A stretch of 64,000 bases of DNA from G965202665 sp965243835 (GTDB taxonomy: Bacteria; Actinomycetota; Acidimicrobiia; Spongiisociales; Spongiisociaceae): assembly GCA_965243835.1 (NCBI GenBank), contig OZ251578.1:2418001-2482000 (forward strand), given 5' to 3'. Below the pieces are notes generated by a model. The model was not told the origin of the DNA. It ran no database searches and saw only the letters and a program-made list of their open reading frames with translations. Below are positions 8,852 through 17,779 of the stretch, in pieces. The position numbers and the translations under genes were made by a program. Positions within the stretch are counted from its first letter, which is position 1, and every line of letters starts with the position of its first letter.

Positions 8852-8868
8852 CCGGGGAAAGCGCGGGG

Positions 8869-9555
8869 TCAGGATATGGGGGTGAGGGCGGCTTGGGCGG
8901 AGAGCATTTTCTCCAGTTGCTCACCTACGTCCAGGACGTGTTCGCTGACCATGCGGCGGACTGCTTCGGTGTCGCGGGCTTCCATCGCCTTGATGATTTC
9001 TTCGTGCTCCTGGGCGCCACGCACCGCCCACTCCGGGGCCTCTTCTACGAAATCATCGGGGATGTAGGCGGAAATGGGGCGCAACACGGCCAGCACCGGG
9101 GTGGACTGGGACATCCGGTTCAACTGGCGGTGGAAACTCCCGTTCAGACGGCCAGCGGCCGCGATCTCGCCCCGGCGGGCCGCCTCGATCATCTGCCGGT
9201 TGGTCTCTTTAAGACGAGCCAACTCCGCGGCGGTGTGCCTTTCGGCGGCCCGCGCCGCCGCCAACGCATGCAGATGGGCCTGGGCCTGGAACGCATCCCG
9301 AATGTCCGCCGCCGTGATGGAGGCCACCTCGGCGTCCTTGCCGTTGGGCCGGGTGACGAACCCCTCCATCTCCAGAATGTTGATGGCGTCCCGGGCCGGC
9401 ATGCGGCTGGTGCCGAACCGCTGGCACACCTCGTCCTGCGGCAGGGGGGAACCGGCCGGCAAGGTGCCGAACAGTATCTCGTGCCGCAACCACTCGGCGA
9501 TCTGCTGACCGAGCGGGCGGCGATCAAAATCCGGGTTGCCCGGCTTCCACTTCAC
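8869..9555 (-). CDS. GntR-family transcription regulator, FadR/FCD subfamily
   Basis: The protein has an N-terminal winged helix (GQQIAEWLRHEILFGTLPAG, then DEVCQRFGTSRMPARDAINILEMEGFV) followed by an all-helical FCD-type effector domain with the metal-ligand-like pattern AFQAQAHLHALAA, NGSFHRQLNRMS and AQEHEEIIKAMEARD. Such regulators usually repress metabolic genes and respond to small acids. I place the start at GTG 9555, just behind the sufB stop; the frame also allows a TTG at 9597 overlapping sufB by 38 bases. The gene lies directly downstream of sufB on the same strand, an unusual neighbour; what it regulates cannot be told from here. Confidence 0.85.
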   Translation of the reverse strand: MKWKPGNPDFDRRPLGQQIAEWLRHEILFGTLPAGSPLPQDEVCQRFGTSRMPARDAINILEMEGFVTRPNGKDAEVASITAADIRDAFQAQAHLHALAAARAAERHTAAELARLKETNRQMIEAARRGEIAAAGRLNGSFHRQLNRMSQSTPVLAVLRPISAYIPDDFVEEAPEWAVRGAQEHEEIIKAMEARDTEAVRRMVSEHVLDVGEQLEKMLSAQAALTPIS

Positions 9556-9559
9556 CCGT

Positions 9560-10981
9560 TCAGCCGACCGCGCCCGCCGCCGCCATGTTGAGCTCAATCA
9601 GGCGGTTCATCTCCACCGCGTACTCCATGGGGAGTTCCTTGACGATCGGCTCGATGAAACCGGCTACCACCATGGAAGTGGCCTCGTCCTCGGTCAGGCC
9701 CCGGCTCATCAGGTAGAACAGTTGCTCCTCCCCCACCTTGGACACGGTGGCTTCGTGCCCGATCTGGGTGTCGGCCTCCTCGATCTCCATATAGGGATAA
9801 GTGTCCGACCGGCTGTCATCGTCCAGGATCAACGCATCGCAACGCACGAAGGATTTGGCGTCCTCCGCTCCCGGCTCCACCCGCACCAGGCCCCGGTAGC
9901 CGGCGCGCCCGCCGCCCTTGCAGATCGACTTGGACAGGATCGTGGAGGTGGTGCCCGGGGCGACGTGCACCATCTTCGCCCCCGTGTCCTGATGCTGGCC
10001 CTCCCCGGCGAAGGCTATGGACAGCACCTCCCCATGCGCTCCCGGCTCCATCAGCCACACCGCCGGGTATTTCATCGTCAACTTGGATCCCAGGTTGCCG
10101 TCCACCCACTCCATGGTGGCGTCCCGGTAGGCGGCGGCCCGCTTGGTGACCAGGTTGTAGACGTTGTTGGACCAGTTCTGAATGGTTGTGTAGCGGCACC
10201 GCCCCCCCGCCTTGACCACGATTTCCACCACCGCCGAATGCAGTGAATCGGTGCTGTAAACGGGGGCGGAGCATCCCTCCACGTAATGGCAGAACGCCCC
10301 CTCGTCCACGATGATCAACGTCCGCTCGAACTGGCCCATATTCTCCGAGTTGATACGGAAATAGGCCTGCAAGGGCTGATCCACATGCACCCCGGGGGGC
10401 ACGTAAATGAACGACCCGCCGGACCACACCGCCGAGTTGAGGGCGGCGAACTTGTTGTCGTTGGGCGGAATCACCGTCCCGAAATGCTCCCGCACCAGTT
10501 GCGGATGCTCCCGCACCGCCGAATCCATGTCCATAAACAGCACGCCCAGCGACTCCAGATCCTCCCGGTTGCGGTGATACACCACTTCCGACTCGTACTG
10601 GGCGGTCACCCCGGCCAGGAACTTGCGCTCCGCCTCCGGGATGCCCAGCTTCTCGTAGGTGTCCTTGATGGATTCGGGCACCATATCCCAGTCCTTGGCC
10701 TGCTCCTCGGCCGGCTTGACGTAGTAGTAGATGTCGTCGAAATCGATTTCGTCCAGTTTCCCGCCGCCCCCCCAGGCGGGCATGGGCCGGCGCAGAAAAC
10801 GCTGGTAGGCGCGCAGGCGAAAGTCCAGCATCCACTGCGGTTCGTCCTTGATGCGGGACATCTCGCGGATGATGTCCTCGTTCAAGCCTTTCTCCGGCTT
10901 GAAAACGTAGTCGTCCTCCGGATCGCTCCAACCCAGCTTGTAGGAGCCCAAATCAATATCAACGGTTGTAGTCACGGCCAT
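9560..10981 (-). CDS. sufB: Fe-S cluster assembly protein SufB
   Basis: The 473-residue protein is a full-length SufB: KPEKGLNEDIIREMS near the N-terminus, the central beta-helix with YVEGCSAP, and the C-terminal SFVRCDALILDD and IGHEATVSKVGEEQLFYLMSRG, ending ELNMAAAGAVG. SufB is the scaffold subunit of the SufBCD complex and receives sulfur at conserved Cys residues, one of which is in the SFVRCD segment. SufC, SufD and SufS are not next to it, although they are usually in the same operon. The downstream gene is a GntR regulator. The start ATG at 10981 gives the usual length. Confidence 0.96.
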   Translation of the reverse strand: MAVTTTVDIDLGSYKLGWSDPEDDYVFKPEKGLNEDIIREMSRIKDEPQWMLDFRLRAYQRFLRRPMPAWGGGGKLDEIDFDDIYYYVKPAEEQAKDWDMVPESIKDTYEKLGIPEAERKFLAGVTAQYESEVVYHRNREDLESLGVLFMDMDSAVREHPQLVREHFGTVIPPNDNKFAALNSAVWSGGSFIYVPPGVHVDQPLQAYFRINSENMGQFERTLIIVDEGAFCHYVEGCSAPVYSTDSLHSAVVEIVVKAGGRCRYTTIQNWSNNVYNLVTKRAAAYRDATMEWVDGNLGSKLTMKYPAVWLMEPGAHGEVLSIAFAGEGQHQDTGAKMVHVAPGTTSTILSKSICKGGGRAGYRGLVRVEPGAEDAKSFVRCDALILDDDSRSDTYPYMEIEEADTQIGHEATVSKVGEEQLFYLMSRGLTEDEATSMVVAGFIEPIVKELPMEYAVEMNRLIELNMAAAGAVG

Positions 10982-11089
10982 CAGTCCTTGCTAACTTAAT
11001 TCCCCTGCGGGCTTGGCCCCCCATACTACCAAACTCCGGGGACGGGGATGAAACTCGCCAACGGGTCGCCGGCGCATTCGCCCCAACGC

Positions 11090-12553
11090 CTATCGTAGCG
11101 GAGCGTCCGCGGGGGTCACCGGGGAGGGCAGCAAAGTGTCGCCCATCAGGTACTCGTCCACGGCCGCGGCCGCGCTGCGCCCCTCGGCGATGGCCCACAC
11201 GATCAGCGACTGCCCCCGGCCCATGTCGCCGGCCGCGAACACCCCCGGGACGTTGGTGGACCAGGAATCATCCCGGGCCACGTTGCCCCGCCCATCCAAC
11301 TCCACCCCCAACTGCTCCAGCATGGGGGATCGTTCCGGGCCGGTGAAACCCATGGCCAACAGCACCAAATCAGCCGGGTATTCCCGCTCCGTGCCCGGAA
11401 TTTTCTCAAAACTCATCCGCCCGTTGGCAAAAACCTGCTCCACCCGGTGGGTGTGCAATGCCGCCACCCGCCCCGCCCCGTCGCCGACGAAACGTTCGGT
11501 GTTGATGGCGTACTCCCGCACCCCGCCCTCCTCATGCGCCGAAGAGGTGCGGTAAATAAGCGGCCAGGTCGGCCACGGGTCGGAATCGGGGCGCTGGTCG
11601 GGGGGACGGGGCATAATCTCGAACTGGTGGACGGAGGCCGCCCCCTGGCGGTGGACAGTGCCCAGGCAGTCGGCCCCGGTGTCGCCTCCGCCGATGATGA
11701 TCACCCGCCGGCCAGCCGCCGACCGGGGATGATCCGGCATATCGCCGAACTGCACCCGGTTGGCGTCGGGCAGGAACTCCATCGCCTGACAGACCCCCTC
11801 CAGTTCCCGGCCGGGGATGGGCAGGTCCCGCCAGGCGGCGGCCCCCCCGGCCAGCACGATGGCGTCGCATTCTTCCCGCAGGGCGTCCGCGGCGGGGTCG
11901 ACGCCCACCTCGGACCCCGTCCGGAACTCGGTTCCCTCCGCCTCCATCTGCTCCAGACGCCGATCCAGAAACCGCTTCTCCATTTTGAACTCGGGGATTC
12001 CGTAACGCAACAAGCCCCCGATCCGGTCTTCCCGTTCCCACACCGTCACCCGGTGGCCGGCCCGGGTCAACTGCTGGGCGGCGGCCAGCCCGGCCGGGCC
12101 CGACCCCACCACCGCCACCCGGCGCCCGGTGCTCACCGCGGGCGGCAGGGGAACCACCCATCCCATCTCCCAGGCTTTGTCGATGATTTCCACCTCCACC
12201 TGTTTGATGGTCACCGCATCCGAGTTGATGCCCAGCACGCAGGCCGCCTCGCAGGGGGCGGGGCACAGCCGCCCGGTGAACTCGGGGAAATTGTTGGTGG
12301 CGTGCAAACGGTCGATGGCCTCCCGCCACCGGTCCCGGTACACCAGATCGTTCCAGTCGGGGATCAGGTTGCCCAGCGGACATCCCTGATTGCAGAAGGG
12401 AATGCCGCAGTCCATGCACCGGCCCGCCTGCTCCCGCAAGGCGTCGGCCGGGAAATCCCGGTACACCTCCCGCCAGTCCCGCAACCGCACCGGAACCGGG
12501 CGGCGGGCCGGGGTTTGCCGGGAATGCTTCAAAAACCCCCGGACGTCACCCAT
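11090..12553 (-). CDS. gltD: Glutamate synthase (NADPH) small subunit
   Basis: This 487-residue flavoprotein passes electrons from NADPH to GltB. Its N-terminus binds two 4Fe-4S clusters (CMDCGIPFCNQGCPLGN and CPAPCEAACVLG), followed by an FAD site (GSGPAGLAAAQQL), an NADPH site (GGGDTGADCLG) and the C-terminal FAD motif GVFAAGDMGRGQSL. Its ATG overlaps the gltB stop by 8 bases, so the two are translationally coupled and should be made in equal amounts. Length is normal for the family. Confidence 0.97.
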   Translation of the reverse strand: MGDVRGFLKHSRQTPARRPVPVRLRDWREVYRDFPADALREQAGRCMDCGIPFCNQGCPLGNLIPDWNDLVYRDRWREAIDRLHATNNFPEFTGRLCPAPCEAACVLGINSDAVTIKQVEVEIIDKAWEMGWVVPLPPAVSTGRRVAVVGSGPAGLAAAQQLTRAGHRVTVWEREDRIGGLLRYGIPEFKMEKRFLDRRLEQMEAEGTEFRTGSEVGVDPAADALREECDAIVLAGGAAAWRDLPIPGRELEGVCQAMEFLPDANRVQFGDMPDHPRSAAGRRVIIIGGGDTGADCLGTVHRQGAASVHQFEIMPRPPDQRPDSDPWPTWPLIYRTSSAHEEGGVREYAINTERFVGDGAGRVAALHTHRVEQVFANGRMSFEKIPGTEREYPADLVLLAMGFTGPERSPMLEQLGVELDGRGNVARDDSWSTNVPGVFAAGDMGRGQSLIVWAIAEGRSAAAAVDEYLMGDTLLPSPVTPADAPLR

Positions 12554-15500
12554 GCGCGGCCGCCATCACCGCCTCCAGCACCGGCTCCCCCCGCTCCTGC
12601 GCCCGGGCGGTGGCCTCCATCACCCGCTGGTAATCATCGGGAAGCACCTTCACGAACCGGTCCAAAGCCGACTCCCAATCCCGCAACAGCCGCCCGGCGA
12701 CGGCCGAGCCGGTTTCCCGCAAGTGGGCTTCCACCCGCTCCCGCAGAAACTCCCGGTCCCCGGCCTCCAACCCGACTATGGAGACCATCTCCCCGTTGAG
12801 CAGGGAGGGAAAGGACCCGTCGGCGTCGTACACATAGGCGACGCCGCCCGACATGCCGGCTGCGAAGTTGCGTCCGGTGCGGCCCAGAATCACCGCCCGC
12901 CCCCCGGTCATATATTCGCATCCGTGGTCGCCCGCCCCCTCCACCACCGCCGTCGCCCCCGAGTTGCGCACGCAGAAACGCTCCCCCACCACCCCCCGGA
13001 TGAACGCTTCCCCGGAGGTGGCCCCGTACAGGATCACGTTGCCGGCGATGATGTTCTCCTCGGCCGCAATCGGGCACTCCGGAGGGGGAACCACCGTGAT
13101 CCGCCCCCCGGACAGGCCCTTGCCCACGTAGTCGTTGGCGTCCCCGGTGAGGCGCAAAGATACGCCCGCGGGGAGAAAAGCCCCGAAACTCATCCCGGCC
13201 GAGCCGGTGAAATTGATGTTGATGGAATCCGGGGGCAACCCGTCCCCGCCATGGCGCCGGGTTACGTGATGGCCGAGCAGGGTCCCCACCGACCGGTTCA
13301 CGTTGCGGATGGGCAAGTCCAGGGTGACCGGCGGCCCGCCTTGCAACGCCCCTTCGCACAGCTGGATCAGGGTCTGGTCCAGGGCGAGCTCCAGCCCGTG
13401 GTCCTGTTGGGAGGCGTGACTGCGGGAGGAGCCGGGGGGAAGCTCCGGCGCAAAGAACAGGGGCGACAGGTCCAGGCCGTCCGCCTTCCAATGGTCCACG
13501 GCCGCGGAGGCGTCCAGCAGATCGGCCCGCCCGATGGCCTCGTCCAAAGTGCGGAAGCCCAACCCGGCCAGCAGTTCCCGCACCTCGGAGGCGACGAACT
13601 CCATGAAGTTGACCACGAACTCGGCCCGCCCCGCGAACCTTTCCCGCAACACCGGGTTCTGGGTGGCGATCCCCACCGGGCAGGTGTCCAGATGGCACAC
13701 CCGCATCATTATGCATCCCGACACCACCAAGGGGGCGGTGGCGAACCCGAACTCGTCCGCGCCCAGCAAGGCGGCGATCATCACGTCCCGCCCCGTTTTC
13801 AACTGCCCGTCCACCTGCACCACGATCCGGTCCCGCAACTCGTTCAGGAGCAGCGTCTGCTGGGTTTCAGCCAGTCCGATCTCCCACGGGCCCCCGGCGT
13901 GCTTGATGGAAGTAAGCGGCGAGGCCCCGGTGCCGCCGTCGTGTCCGGAAATGAGCACCACGTCCGACTTGGCCTTGGTCACCCCGGCCGCCACCGTGCC
14001 CACCCCCATCTGCGCCACCAGTTTCACGTGCACCCGGGCCCGGGGGTTGGCGTTTTTCAGGTCGTGGATCAGTTGCTTGATGTCCTCTATGGAGTAAATG
14101 TCATGGTGGGGAGGGGGGGAAATCAACCCCACCCCGGCGGTGGAATGGCGGGTGGCGGCGATCCACGGATACACCTTGTTGCCCGGCAACTGCCCGCCCT
14201 CCCCCGGCTTGGCCCCCTGGGCCATTTTGATTTGCAGATCGTCGGCGTTGGTCAGATATTCGGAGGTGACCCCGAACCGCCCGGACGCCACCTGCTTGAT
14301 GGCGCTGCGCCGCAAATCCCCGTTCGGGTCCGGCAGGTAGCGGTCGGCGTCTTCCCCTCCCTCCCCGGTGTTGGATTTGCCCCCGATCCGGTTCATGGCG
14401 ATGGCCAAAGTCTCGTGCGCCTCCTGCGAGATGGACCCGTAGGACATAGCCCCGGTGGAGAACCTTTTCACTATCTCCGATATCGGCTCCACCTCTTCCA
14501 AGGGGACCGGGGGGCGCTCTCCGGCGCGGAACCGGAACAGGCCGCGCAACGTCCCCAGGTTCCGGGACTGATCGTCCACCAGACGGGAATACTCTTTGAA
14601 AATGTCGTAGCGGCCGGAGCGGGTGGAATGCTGCAGTTTGAACACCGTCTCCGGGTTGAACAGGTGAAACTCCCCCTCCCGCCGCCACTGGTACTCCCCT
14701 CCCCCGTCCAGGTCGCGATGGGCCCGCTCCCCCGGATTGTCGGCGAAAGCCAAGCGGTGACAGCGGGCCCGCTCAGCGGCGATCACCTCCAGCCCCGCCC
14801 CCCCGAGGCGGCTGACGGTCCCCGTGAAATAGGGTTCGATGACCTCCGCCCCCAGTCCCACCGCTTCAAAAATCTGGGCCCCCATGTAGGAGGCGACGGT
14901 GGAAATGCCCATCTTGGACATCACCTTCAGGATGCCCTTGTGGGCGGCTTTTATGTAGTTGCGGCGAGCCTGCTCCGGCTCCATCGCGCCCAGGCCGTGC
15001 ATCCCCCGGCTGATCATCCGGTCCACGGCCTCCAAAACCAAATAAGGGTTGACGGCGGTGGCCCCGTAGCCGAGCAACATGCCCAGATGATGCACCTCCC
15101 GGGCCTCGCCGGTCTCCACCACGATCCCCACCCGGGTGCGGGTGCGGGAACGGACCAGATGATGATGCACGGCGGCCGTGGCCAACAGGGCGGGGATGGG
15201 GGCCCGCTCCCGGCTCGCCCCCCGGTCGCTGAGCACGATGCACCAGGCCCCGGCCGCGATCCGCCGGTCCGCCTCCCGGAACACCCCCTCCAGCGCTTCC
15301 CGCAGAGCCTCCCCTCCCCCGGCCGGATCGTAATGGCATTCCACCACCTCCGCCCGCCCGGCTATTTTCTCCGACCGGTCCATCGCCAGCAGGCGGGCCA
15401 GTTGCTCGTTGTCGATGACGGGGCCGTCCAACTCCACCATGTTGCAGGAGCCCTCCGCAGGCTGAAACAGGTTGGATTCGGGCCCGATGGCGGTGCGCAA

Positions 15501-17123
15501 GGAGGTCACCAACTCCTCCCGGATGGCGTCCAAAGGCGGGTTGGTCACCTGGGCGAACAACTGTTGGAAATAGTCGTAGAGCAGGCGGGGGCGCTCCGAC
15601 AAAACCGCCAGCGGGGTGTCGGTGCCCATCGAACCCAAAGCCTCCGACCCCTCCCGGGCCATGGGCGCCACCAACAGTTTCAACTCCTCGTGGGTGTAGC
15701 CGAACATCTGCATGCGTTGCAAGGCGGGCAACGGCTCGCTCCGTTCGGCGGGGGCGGCGGGCAGATCGTCGAGGTGGGCCAGTCCCCGACGCAACCACTC
15801 CCCGTAGGGGCGGGCGGCGGCCAGGGAGGACTTGATCTCCGGGTCGCGCACGATGCGGCCCTGGGCCATGTCGATCAGGAACAGTTTGCCGGGCTGCAGG
15901 CGTCCCTTCTCCACGATGCGATGCTGGGGCACCTCCACCACCCCCACCTCGGAGGCCATCACCACCAGGTCGTCTTCGGTCACCCAGTAGCGGGAGGGAC
16001 GCAGGCCGTTGCGGTCCAGCACCGCCCCGATCACCCGCCCGTCGGTGAACGCGATGGAAGCCGGGCCGTCCCAAGGCTCCATCAGGCAGGAATGGTAACG
16101 GTAGAAATCCCGCACCCCGGGGTCCATATGATGATGGTTCTCCCACGGCTCGGGAATCATCATCAGCACCGCCTCCGGCAGCGAATAACCCCCCATATAG
16201 AGCAGTTCCAGGACGTCGTCGAAACCGGCCGTGTCCGAAGCTCCGGGCGTGCACACCGGGAAGATCCGCTCCAGGTCGCCCGGTATCAGGTCGGAGGACA
16301 GAAGGCTTTCCCGGGCCCGCATAAAGTTGCGGTTGCCTGCGATGGTGTTGATCTCCCCGTTGTGGGCGATCATCCGGAAAGGGTGGGCCAGCGGCCAGGC
16401 GGGGAAAGTGTTGGTGGAAAACCGGGCGTGCACCAGGGCCAGGGCGCTTTCCAGCCGGTCGTCGTGCAGATCGGGGTAGAAGTCGGCCAACTGGGGGGTG
16501 GTCAACATTCCCTTGTAGATCAGGGTGCGCCCCGACAGGCTGGAGAAATAAACCCCCTTGTGCATGGCCGACGCTCCGCCGATGGCCCGCCCGGGCAGGT
16601 CATCGTCCTGTTGCAGATCGATCTCGTGCTCGACCCGTTTGCGGATGACGTACGCCCGTCGTTCCAGTTCCATGCCCCGGTAGGGAGCGCCGTCTATGAA
16701 AATCTGGCGGATGACGGGCATGGTACGCCGGGAGGCTTTCCCCAACACGGAGGGATCCAACGGAACTTCCCGCCACCCCAGGACCGACAGGCCCTCGTCG
16801 GACACGATGCGCTCCACCGCCGCCATGCCCGCCTCCGCCTGCTCCTCCCGGCGGGGGAAAAAGGCCAGGCCGGTGACGTAACCGCCCTCGTCGGGAAGCC
16901 CGAACGGGACCGCGGAACGCAGGAAACGGTCGGGTATCTGCAACAGGATCCCCGCCCCGTCCCCGGTCTGCGGGTCCACCCCGGTAGCCCCGCGGTGCTC
17001 CATGTTGCACAGGGCTTTGATCCCCAGAGACACGATCTCGTGGTTGCGCCTCCCCTTCAGGTCGGCCACGAAGTTCACCCCGCACGAATCGCGTTCCAAT
17101 TGTGGTAGATACAGACCCGTCAT
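12546..17123 (-). CDS. gltB: Glutamate synthase (NADPH) large subunit
   Basis: The 1525-residue protein converts 2-oxoglutarate plus glutamine to two glutamates. After a 13-residue propeptide, Cys14 in DSCGVNFVAD is the N-terminal nucleophile of the class II glutaminase domain. The central and FMN-binding synthase domains follow, including the 3Fe-4S ligands in CIMMRVCHLDTCPVGIATQ, and the C-terminal beta-helix (GXXG repeats such as GATSGEAFIRG and GMSGGVAYVYD). It is cotranscribed with gltD. The start ATG is directly preceded by three 9-bp repeats rather than a clear Shine-Dalgarno sequence. Confidence 0.97.
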   Translation of the reverse strand: MTGLYLPQLERDSCGVNFVADLKGRRNHEIVSLGIKALCNMEHRGATGVDPQTGDGAGILLQIPDRFLRSAVPFGLPDEGGYVTGLAFFPRREEQAEAGMAAVERIVSDEGLSVLGWREVPLDPSVLGKASRRTMPVIRQIFIDGAPYRGMELERRAYVIRKRVEHEIDLQQDDDLPGRAIGGASAMHKGVYFSSLSGRTLIYKGMLTTPQLADFYPDLHDDRLESALALVHARFSTNTFPAWPLAHPFRMIAHNGEINTIAGNRNFMRARESLLSSDLIPGDLERIFPVCTPGASDTAGFDDVLELLYMGGYSLPEAVLMMIPEPWENHHHMDPGVRDFYRYHSCLMEPWDGPASIAFTDGRVIGAVLDRNGLRPSRYWVTEDDLVVMASEVGVVEVPQHRIVEKGRLQPGKLFLIDMAQGRIVRDPEIKSSLAAARPYGEWLRRGLAHLDDLPAAPAERSEPLPALQRMQMFGYTHEELKLLVAPMAREGSEALGSMGTDTPLAVLSERPRLLYDYFQQLFAQVTNPPLDAIREELVTSLRTAIGPESNLFQPAEGSCNMVELDGPVIDNEQLARLLAMDRSEKIAGRAEVVECHYDPAGGGEALREALEGVFREADRRIAAGAWCIVLSDRGASRERAPIPALLATAAVHHHLVRSRTRTRVGIVVETGEAREVHHLGMLLGYGATAVNPYLVLEAVDRMISRGMHGLGAMEPEQARRNYIKAAHKGILKVMSKMGISTVASYMGAQIFEAVGLGAEVIEPYFTGTVSRLGGAGLEVIAAERARCHRLAFADNPGERAHRDLDGGGEYQWRREGEFHLFNPETVFKLQHSTRSGRYDIFKEYSRLVDDQSRNLGTLRGLFRFRAGERPPVPLEEVEPISEIVKRFSTGAMSYGSISQEAHETLAIAMNRIGGKSNTGEGGEDADRYLPDPNGDLRRSAIKQVASGRFGVTSEYLTNADDLQIKMAQGAKPGEGGQLPGNKVYPWIAATRHSTAGVGLISPPPHHDIYSIEDIKQLIHDLKNANPRARVHVKLVAQMGVGTVAAGVTKAKSDVVLISGHDGGTGASPLTSIKHAGGPWEIGLAETQQTLLLNELRDRIVVQVDGQLKTGRDVMIAALLGADEFGFATAPLVVSGCIMMRVCHLDTCPVGIATQNPVLRERFAGRAEFVVNFMEFVASEVRELLAGLGFRTLDEAIGRADLLDASAAVDHWKADGLDLSPLFFAPELPPGSSRSHASQQDHGLELALDQTLIQLCEGALQGGPPVTLDLPIRNVNRSVGTLLGHHVTRRHGGDGLPPDSININFTGSAGMSFGAFLPAGVSLRLTGDANDYVGKGLSGGRITVVPPPECPIAAEENIIAGNVILYGATSGEAFIRGVVGERFCVRNSGATAVVEGAGDHGCEYMTGGRAVILGRTGRNFAAGMSGGVAYVYDADGSFPSLLNGEMVSIVGLEAGDREFLRERVEAHLRETGSAVAGRLLRDWESALDRFVKVLPDDYQRVMEATARAQERGEPVLEAVMAAAHG

Positions 17124-17124
17124 A

Positions 17125-17151
17125 CTTGCTTTGCTTGCTTCGCTTGCTTGT
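17125..17151 (-). repeat. Three 9-bp tandem repeats abutting the gltB start
   Basis: Read on the plus strand the units are CTTGCTTTG, CTTGCTTCG and CTTGCTTGT, in a row at 17125-17133, 17134-17142 and 17143-17151. On the gltB mRNA they form an A/G-rich run (CAAGCAAG type) that ends one base before the ATG. A change in unit number would shift upstream elements by 9 bases without touching the frame. Confidence 0.7.
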
Positions 17152-17236
17152 CGGTTCCCGGGTTGGCCCGGATTGCTTGCCTTTTCCCGCCTCGTCGGCG
17201 GCGCCCGAACCCTGCCAGATTACCCGCCGCCGCCGC

Positions 17237-17249
17237 AAGTTATTAACTT
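17237..17249. promoter_or_regulatory. Palindrome in the gltB / Rossmann-gene divergent region
   Basis: AAGTTATTAACTT is a perfect palindrome around a central base, lying in the only AT-rich stretch between two divergent genes. The stretch also contains TATTAA-type -10 candidates in both directions. It is a plausible operator or core promoter; no regulator is identified. Confidence 0.35.
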
Positions 17250-17296
17250 ATTAAAATGCCGCCTGTCCGACAGTCGCCCGCCCGAGGAGAAAAACC

Positions 17297-17779
17297 GTGC
17301 CCGTAATAATAATCGGAGCCGACGCCCCGGTCGGCGACGCCGTCGCGGAGGCGGTGGCCCCGGCGGCGGCCGAGGTGCGGGTTTTCATCTCCGACGAAGC
17401 CCGCTCCGACGAGTTCAAGCGGCGGGGGGCGAAAGTGGCGTTGGGCGATGTTTCCGATTTTTCCCATGTGGAAGCGGCCTGCCTGCATTGCTTCTGCGCG
17501 ATTTTAGTGATGGAAGCGGCCGCCGACCAGCGGGAGCGGTCGTTCGCCGCCGACCGGCGGGCGGTGTTCGCGGGATGGGCGCGGGCCGCGGCGGCGGCGC
17601 GCGTCCAACGGGTCATCTGGGTGGGGACCCGGGCCGACCATGCTTTGGCCCCCGCCCCGCCCCCCGGCGCGCAAATGGAAACGGCCCGGGTGGTCGCCGA
17701 CTCATCTCGAGTCGTGCGGGAGGCAGCCGAAGAAACCGCCCGCCTGGAAGGGGCGCGCCGCCTGCCGGACGGCTACTGA
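17297..17779 (+). CDS. Short NAD(P)-binding Rossmann-type protein
   Basis: The 160-residue product starts like an NmrA/SDR-type dinucleotide-binding protein: beta strand PVIIIG, loop ADAPVGDAV, a second strand VRVFISDE, GAKVALGDVSD (the usual acidic pocket) and the later strand RVQRVIWVGTRAD. It lacks the C-terminal half of full SDR proteins, so catalysis is doubtful; it may sense NAD(P). The start is a GTG with GAGGAG 7 bases upstream. It is divergent from gltB, and its stop overlaps the end of the amt gene on the other strand by 7 bases. Confidence 0.7.
   Translation: MPVIIIGADAPVGDAVAEAVAPAAAEVRVFISDEARSDEFKRRGAKVALGDVSDFSHVEAACLHCFCAILVMEAAADQRERSFAADRRAVFAGWARAAAAARVQRVIWVGTRADHALAPAPPPGAQMETARVVADSSRVVREAAEETARLEGARRLPDGY

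Noticed and set aside
12390..17108. Very long plus-strand open frame opposite gltB
   Set aside because: It follows the third-position GC bias of gltB in reverse, has low-complexity Pro/Gly/His content and no family signature. gltB on the other strand is beyond doubt.
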